Shown here in pieces: positions 50,001 through 59,000 of a stretch of DNA of 64,000 nt; position 1 is the stretch's first letter; each line of letters opens with the position of its first letter. A program made the position numbers and the translations under genes. Under the pieces are notes generated by a model. That model did not search any database and was not told the DNA's origin. It worked only from the letters and a program-made list of their open reading frames with translations. This DNA comes from Owenia fusiformis (lineage: Eukaryota; Annelida; Polychaeta; Sabellida; Oweniidae), in contig CAIIXF020000011.1 in assembly GCA_903813345.2 (NCBI GenBank), forward strand, positions 24,294,166 to 24,358,165, given 5' to 3'.

Positions 50001-53000
50001 GGTCAAAATAAAAAAATCTTCAAATGTAACGTATGAGTTATGAATAAGGGGTAGAATTTTATCAGAAATCCGAATCTGCAAATCAAATTTTGATTCGACC
50101 TCCTGTTCGGAAGTTATGGTGTTTTGAAAGCTCAAAAATCGCTAAATTTGCTGCCCCATGTTATGTCAATGGGAAAAAAGATTTTTTTGAAGTGTAAAAT
50201 ACGAGATATAGACTGAGTACAGCTTAATATAATGAAAGCCTATTAAAGAAGGGGACCTCGAAGGCTACTTAGCTCCAAAATTTGGACACCAAAATGCCTA
50301 GGTCAAAATCTAGGTCAAATTTATAGTTTTCCCTTATTTTTGCGATTCTGACACTATATTTAAATGATTTGCTTTAAAATTTTGTATACAGGTAGCAAAG
50401 AGTATGCTTATAGTGTTAGCGTTTTGCCGTCAGAAAGTATTTTGACCCACTTTTGAGATATGGTGTCCGAAAAGTAGGCCAAAGTTAAAAGTTTTCCAAA
50501 TTTAACGTATGAGTTATGAATTAAGGGTAGAATTTTCTCAGAAATCTAGATCTGCAAACCAATTTTCGATCCGACTACTTGTTCTGAAGTTATGGCGTTT
50601 TGAAATCTCAAAAATCGCTAAATTTGGTGCCCCATGTTAAATCAATGGGACCGAATAATTTTTTGAAGTATAAAAATACGAGATATAGAATGAGTACAGC
50701 TAAACATAATGAAAGCCCATAGAAGAAGGGGACCTCAAAAGCTACTTTCCTTCAAAGTTTGGACACCAAAATACCTAGTTCAAAATCTAGGTCAAATTCA
50801 TAGTTTTTTTTATGTCCCCACCACATAGTGTGGGGCCATATTGTCGGCCTAGGCGCGTCCGTCTGTCCGTCCGTCTGTCTGTCCGTCTGTCTGTCCGTCC
50901 GTACGTCCGGCTGTTTTCTCCAAAACCGCTACAGATATCACCTTCAAATTTTCAGGGATAACTTATGAGTGCATACAGATGTGGATGAAAAAAAATTAAC
51001 TCGATACCTACTTCCTGTCGGCCATTTTGAAGTCAAATGCTAAAATCCTTGTCTGCAAACTTTAAGAAAAACGGCTTCACAGTTGCTTTTAAAACTTTAA
51101 CATCTTGTTCAGCTCACTTCATTCTAGATCTGATTAGGTTTTGGACCTGTTAGCTCAGTCATGTCAGCCATTTCGAATGTTCTAAGAAAAGTTAGCGCAC
51201 GATAATACTTTGTATCATATTGAATGGTGTTTTTCAGTTTTCATACTTTAACTTTTTAGTAGCTTTATAAATAATTTCAGGTGTACTTTGTTGTAAAAGC
51301 CTATGTTATTGTTAACAGTAGTTATATGTGATAATTTTGTAAAAAGATTTCAGCAAAAACTCATAATCACTTTTTTATTGTCGGCCATTTTGGATTCTTC
51401 CGTCCTAAAATCTTGTCTGTAAAGTCTTGTCTACGCGTTTTCAGGTGAACCGTTTGGTAGATCAATTTCAAATTTTCAGGGATGATTCTTAGTATGAGAA
51501 TCTAGATCTGATTAGTTTTTGGGCATTCTGGGTAAATGTCAAGGCAGCCATTTTGGATTTTCCGTCCTAAAATCTTGTCTGTAAAGTCTTGTCTACGCAT
51601 TTTCAGGTGAACCGTTTGGTAGATCAATTTCAAATTTTCAGGGATGATTCTCAGTATGAAAATCTAGATCTGATTAGTTTTTTGGCATTCTGGATAAATG
51701 TCAAGGCAGCCATTTTGGATTTTCCGTCTTAAAATCTTGCCCGTAAAGTCTTGTCTACGCGATTTTAGGTGGACCGTTTGGTAGATCAATTTCAAATTTT
51801 CAGGGATGATTCTTAGTATGAAAATCTAGAACTGATTAGTTTTTGGGCATTCTGGGTAAATGTCAAGGCAGCCATTTTGGATTTTCTGTCCTAAAATCTC
51901 GTCTGTAAAGTCTTGTCTACACATTTCCAGGTGAACTGTTCGGTAGATCAATTTCAAATTTTTAGGGATGATTCTTAGTATGAAAATCTAGAACAGATTA
52001 GTTTTTGGCATTCTGGATAAATGTCAAGGCAGCCATTTTGGATTTTCTGTCCTCAAATCTTGTCTGTAAAGTCTTGTTTACATATTTTCTTATTGTGTCG
52101 GTAAAGTCTTATCTACTCATTTTTAGGATAACCATTTGACGGGATCACCCATAGGTGGGGACATATTGTACACATTTGTGTTCTTGTTTTATTTTGCGAT
52201 TCTGACACTACACTTCAATGATATTCTACGAAATTTTGGAAACTTGTAGCAAAGAGTGTGCTAATAATGTTAACATTTTGCCGTCAATAATTTTTTTGAC
52301 CCACTTTTGAGATATGGTGTCCAAAATGTAGGTCAAAATAAAAAGTTCTCCAATTTTAAAGTATGGGTTATGAATTAGGGGTAGAATTTCCTCAGGAATC
52401 TGGATCTGGAATTAAAATTGCAATCCGACCCCCGGTTTAGATTCTACGCCATTTTGAAGTTTGAAATTCGCACTTGCCAGTATTCACGATGCAGATTGAT
52501 CAAATATACTTTCAAAAATTCCTGCATACCCTACTTTACCTCTCTACCTATTCAGCTACTTATTTGACTACTTACTCAATTACTTAATTAGTTATTACTT
52601 CCTTAGCAACTTACTCAGCTACTAACTCAGGTACTTACTCAGCTACCTACTCAGCTTTTTACTCAGTTACTTACTCAGCTACTTACTCAACTACTACTAA
52701 GGTACTTACTCAGCTAATTACTCAGTTACTTACTCAGCTCTTTACTGATCTATCTAGGTCAAATAAATCTGGAGTCTTAAATTGAACTTGTTCAATTTCA
52801 CAAATCTAGTTATTATTATTATTTAATGTATTAATACCGGAAATAAGAGACAGGACAACGACAAATTGTCGGCACTACATATACAGCTTTTATCCCTAGC
52901 TGGTCATTCTGGTATGCCAGAGCCCCTCTTATCTGCCGTTTGCGAGAGAAGGAAGGAAAAAGACAAAGGGGGCGCGGCTATCGCGATGCTAGCTGGTAGT

Positions 53001-56000
53001 CATTCTGTTAAATGTTCCTGAGGATAAGAAATTATCCATATGAAAAAATAAACAGATGCAAATATGTTCTCTCAATCAACATATCAATATTTCAATTATA
53101 TCTTATTTTCTTTTACTGTTTACTGATCCACGGAAACAAGCATTATTGGTCCAAAATATAAAATAAACGTAAATAATTTATTTATATTTGCACTTCTAGC
53201 GACTTTGCACTAGCTTGAAACAAACCATACATGTCATGTCCATAGAATGACTCGAATCATAGGATTGTACGTGAATCAAAGGATTGTACGTGTAGATTAA
53301 TTACTCGGTTGTCGAAGAAAAAAAGAGATAAAAAGACATACCCATACCACAATGCCATCTTTCAAGCATCCTGGTGTCTTTGAGATAAATCGTAGACTTT
53401 TTGAGAATTTTTACATTTCCCCTTGATCATACGATGTCATAAAAATAGTTGCTTAAATCTAGCGCAGAATTGTAGATAAACGAAAGTGAAGACATACATG
53501 CATGTAACTCCTAATATTACTGTTATTTCCTACCAAAGAAGTACAATAACTCAGATGCAAGTGAGTAGTTACCAGTTCCACCACCAGGTGGCTCATTCGG
53601 GTCATATAGCATGGCGGGTAAAGTAGAAAGTTCCCTTTAACTAAAATATTCATCAGTTTTAGCGGTTCAATTTCCATATCGCCCTTTCATATCTAATAGT
53701 AAGCAAATTAAAATATGCCAAGTAAAAGGAAATATTATATGTCCAATACAAGACAAGATATTTCACTTTTTGTTATTCTGTAACATGGGGTCTATTGGGA
53801 ATCTCCCCGAACTAAAAGTCACGTGCACATTTTCAAAAAGAATTAAATTTTCAAATTTGATAAACAATTTTCGAAATCAAGTTTGTCTGCAACAAATTAT
53901 ATAACATCAGATATGGATAATTCACGTCCTTTCAAAAGTTAAAACATTGTATTTTTGTTTTTTTCCTCAGATTGTCAAAGTTTAAAGAACAAACACGACA
54001 CTTATAACAATATAGTCATCGAGCTGTAAAACAGTTAACTTAAACCAAGAGGAAAAAGTTTACACCGTTGTCAGTAGGGAGTTTAAGCTTGCAGATAAAA
54101 TCGAAACACCAACCTATACGTATGACCAATCGCCCGTACAAATGCATCACTTAAATATGTTCCGTTCACGTTTAGGTTGTGAAAAACATTGCAAGCTTAA
54201 ACTCCCTTATAATGTTTGACAACCGGAAATCACCCACAAATAGCTTGTTTTTAAAGACGCTTGGTTATTCTAGAAGCTAATTTTGTTGCCCAGTACAATC
54301 TGAGGGACAGTTATTCTAAATTGATGAATTAAACAAGTGGTTCCCGTGGAGACAACTGATTGGCAAACTTTTGAAGGGCGGTGTAACATACCTCAACGCA
54401 GAGGCCAGTCTTTCCGGTACATGACCCATCATTGCCCGTGTTCAGGTGATTCGTCATACCCTCTTGTCCCAATCTCTCGCTTTTCTTCATTATGTAGAAC
54501 CTAAACAATAAGATAAATAGATTACTGATAAAATGAAAATGTTTACATTGTCCTTAACTTCATATTATGTCCCATTATATTTCTAAGATTCATGTTTCCT
54601 TAATTTTTTAGTATAGTCTAGAACAAGAGGTACATCAGCTTATATATGTTCCACAAAAAAGCCTCGCGACTTTAAAATAACTATTTCCCCACTTTTTCAT
54701 TAAATCAACAATGAAACAAAAATCATCCCTAAATTTGAACTAAATTGCTTACATTGGATTTCCAGTCTTCCTAACAATGGTATACGAAAAGAACACGGGA
54801 TTGTATGCTATGTCAGATCCTCTTAGGTTGAACAGCCCTACAAATAATACATAGTTTTACGACATTGATAATGTAACAATGGTACGAAAAGAACACGGGA
54901 TTGTATGCTATGTCAGATCCTCTTAGGTTGAACAGCCCTACAAATAATACATAGTTTTACGACATTGATAATGTAACAATGGTATACGAAAAGAACACGG
55001 GATTATATGCTATGTCAGATCCTCTTAGGTTGAACAGCCCTACAAATAATACAAAGTTTTACGACATTGATAATGTAACAATGGTACGAAAAGAACACGG
55101 GATTATATGCTATGTCAGATCCTCTTAGGTTGAACAGCCCTACAAATAATACATAGTTTTACGACATTGATAATGTAACAATGGTACGAAAAGAACACGG
55201 GATTGTATGCTATGTCAGATCCTCTTAGGTTGAACAGCCCTACAAATAATACATAGTTTTACGACATTGATAATGTAACAATGGTATACGAAAAGAACAC
55301 GGGATTGTATGCTATGTCAGATCCTCTCAGGTTGAACAGCCCTACAAATAATACATAGTTTTACGACATTGATAATGTAACAATGGAATACGAAAAGAAC
55401 ACGGGATTGCATACTACCATGTATGTTAGATCCTCTCAGGCTCATTTGATAATGTAACAATGGTATACGAAAAGAACACGGGATTGTATGCTATGTCAGA
55501 TCCTCTCAGGTTGAACAGCCCTACAAATAATACAAAGTTTTACGAAATTGATAATGTAACAATGGTATACGAAAAGAACACGGGATTGTATGCTATGTCA
55601 GATCCTCTTAGGTTGAACAGCCCTACAAATAATACATAGTTTTACGACATTGATAATGTAACAATGGTATACGAAAAGAACACGGGATTGTATGCTATGT
55701 CAGATCCTCTTAGGTTGAACAGCCCTACAAATAATACAAAGTTTTACGACATTGATAATGTAACAATGGTACGAAAAGAACACGGGATTATATGCTATGT
55801 CAGATCCTCTTAGGTTGAACAGCCCTACAAATAATACAAAGTTTAACGATATAATGTAATAAAGAATGGCAGTGCACTCTAATAATATATTATATATGTT
55901 TATATATTAGCTGCTCATGTTCACTACATGTTTTTTTCCATGCGCTTTGTGAAAATGAAAAATGGGAGGTGTGCATGTTTACTGACATTAGCTGCTAAAA

Positions 56001-59000
56001 CTATTGGAAAATTGTTTAATTACTCCATATCAAAAGCATATACATGAACTTTCAGTTCGAGATGATTGTACTCTGGTCTACTTACATGCATTTTCATCAA
56101 GTTTGGAAAGAACAAGCGCATCTGCTCCAGCTGTTGTCATCTTGGACTGTAGCTCTTCTACTTTGTTAGACCATGCCCTTCCTGAGTGGTGATACATAAC
56201 AAAATAGTACAAATTATTACGAAATAGTTTATTCAAAAGTATTGTTCCTAGCATATCAAGATGTTAATTAGTTAGATACATAAATAAATCAGCTTACATT
56301 TATTGAGCGTGATGCCAAAAAGAACTTTCTCTGGCCATAAGCAATGGTGTGGTAAAAGATACAAATCCTGGTAATACTATAATCATTTTATCAGAGGGGA
56401 AAAGTATACAACAGCAATCATCAAAGTAATAAACATAGGCTAAGGGCGATAAAAGTATAAGAATTCTATCTGCTTCTGCTGCCATCTTTATTTTGGCCTA
56501 AAAGCTATGATCATGAATATTAAAATTCCTATGGGTCATGATTACACGTTCACGTGTGAGTTCTCTCAAAAACGTGTAGCTTGATCTTCCTAGCTATTGA
56601 TAGAGTTGTTTCAATAAGGTTTACCTGTGTAGGTCATGTTCATTATTAGCAGTCTGTTTGCTGGTTGGGCTGGTCTATTCACTGTCCAGATCAGATCTAT
56701 GAGGTTGGTGGTGATGGGAACAAAACTGATCGCCTCTTCACTCTCCTCCATTATCCGTTTGTAACTTCTCCAGGAATCTATCAAAATAACATTTGAAGTT
56801 GCAACTAGTAGGAGGAATTTTGCAAGCATAGCATGTAAAAATCCCCTTGTATGACTTAGACCGCCTATTCCAACCAACTTAACAAACGTGATATACTGTA
56901 TGTTTTGCATTGATTTTAGCCAAAACTGAAATTCAAACAAAGTAAATGGATATCTTTTTATCAAGTATCTGTGAAAACGCAGAGTGATTGTTTTTAATAT
57001 TAATTCACCACAGATATTTTATTCAGTGCCTTGTATAAAAATGGATTAATTATTTTTCTAATTCATACCAGGAATTTTATTCAGAAATTGACGTTCGTAA
57101 TAATAATGACTTCCAAGATGTCCACCTGTGTAGCTCAGCGGTAGCGCAGGTACCTCTTACGCAATAGGTCCCGGATTCGATCCCCGGTTCAGGCAAGACT
57201 AAAAAATTTGCTTGTTTGCGTGAAGTACTTCAGGGTGTTTGACTGAGTGGTCCGCAACTCGTACAAAAGGCTGCGGTGTGTACTTGTATGTCTATGTATA
57301 AGTGCACATAAAAGAACACAGGGCTCCTTCAAGGAGGGGTTTCTGGAGGGGTTTCTGGGTCTATCTTCCAGGTTAATTACGTAAATTACGACCGTTTATA
57401 TATGGGATATACCCAAGAGGTATTGCTCACCTTCATTGGTGGTAAACAAAATACAATACAATACAATTACATGCTTTAGTAGAAAGTGAATCCCAATTCT
57501 AATTGTACAAATACACTTACCTATTCTAAAGAGACTGGGATCGGCACCAACTCGTCCATTTTGTGGTACTTCGTCTCTCAGCCATCTTGTAATACTTGGC
57601 ACTCCACTCTCTCCTGAAATTATGAAGAATGGGTCAGCAACGCTGGGTTGTGTTTGATAGTAAGTGTGCGATCAAGAAGGCAACAAAATCTTAGATACTG
57701 GTATGTTTCAAGCTTCGTTCATTAAAATGTAATCACTTTGTATGAATAATCAAACGGATTTATCTTTCGATCTAGCTTTTTGAAGTGCTCTGTCATATCC
57801 CTATCCGAAATAGAGCAAATGGTTATGACACATTGGTAAGACACATTGGTAAGGGATGGGCTGAAACACTGCTATAACGGACCATGCCTGAGACCATCAT
57901 TATGTTAGTCTCAGATTAAACTAATAGATTTTTGTAACGGACTTACCTGATCGCATCAAAATCCAGCTGCAGTCCATCTCTTGGTCAGCCGCTAAGAAAT
58001 ATCTACCGTCTGTCCATAAAGCTTGTTTGGTTCTGGTGACCACAACTGTACCTATAACATTATAATATAGTGATATAACACTTGGCATAATTCAAAAATA
58101 TTTGCTCACTGGACAGAGATTTTATCAGATTCTTCACAGTGTAACAGATCACTTTTGAAAAATATAGACAATTTCTCATTTTGATAGATTTTCTTATCAG
58201 AGTAGTTTAAAAATGTTGACATACTCAAATCTATGATGTAAAATTGCCTGCACAGTTATGCCTGGTTCAGATTGTTTCATAGTCTTCGATTTATTTCTAA
58301 AAACTTAATTTTATATTTATCTACATTTTTTACTGTAATGTTGTATTTTTTCTCTCTTGATGTCTAGTTTTTTGTATTTTAGAATCTTATAAAATAGAAA
58401 AGATTATGAATTGTTTGTTCTTTGTATGTGAGAGGATTAAAGCTAAAATGATATTGAGTATCATTTTTAAAGTTAAACTATGATAACTCATGGTGAGGTA
58501 TAACCAATAACCGTATTCTTAATACAAGTTAAAGCACGCAGGATTCTTGGGATCATAAATACATATTCAGCTCGGGTATCATAGATCAAATATATTAGGC
58601 TAATCCTTGACACTTTATTTTTTCCTTGAAGCGAAATGACAACTTATATCAAATATAAAGGTATTGTTACATCATTTGATTTAGGAATTCTTATTTGAAG
58701 TTTCTGTTAATAGTTCTCGGATAAACTTCTCTTTTAAAGTGAATCAAATAAAAAGTTGGGAAACGCACAAAGCTTGGATAACGTATTATTTACTGAGGTA
58801 TAAGATATTAAGCGATTATCCAAACTGTGTTTTATCATAACCCGAGGATCCGAGCATAGTATAAGGTAGATAAAGGAAAACTTTTAGAAAGGGTAGGTAT
58901 ATGAAAGCAATTATGGAGTAATTGTGTTTTTGTGTCACCAAATGCAACCATCACCGACACCAACAAACCTGACGACCCCTTGTAACCACTTATAAATCCG

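Larger units (their letters stand above)
37372..52812. repeat. 15.4-kb block of nested and tandemly duplicated repeats inserted in the 3' flank of gene 3
   Basis: The block opens with AGACTCCAGATGAAAATCTG and closes with ..TCAATTTCACAAATCTAG. It is built of modules of a few hundred bp containing GGTTCGGAAGTTATGGCGTT, AAATTTGGTGCCC.. and AAAATGCCTAGGTCAAAATC. Two large units follow each other: 37431-46694 (with the LTR element inside) and 46695-52812 (with the insertion 50807-52190). 37431-39303 and 46698-48570 are almost identical (one difference noticed, near 37730/46997). ACTTACTCAGCTA arrays occur at about 46440-46630 and 52530-52740. None of the short frames looks coding. Confidence 0.85.

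Noticed and set aside
54838-55860. Further alternative exons like the HGxGHG array
   Set aside because: The copies have acceptors but lack the donor and the last coding residues, and several are frameshifted, so they cannot replace exon 54753-54837.
57124-57196. A tRNA gene
   Set aside because: A and B boxes are present but the acceptor stem does not close and the sequence continues into a SINE body with an AATAC tail.
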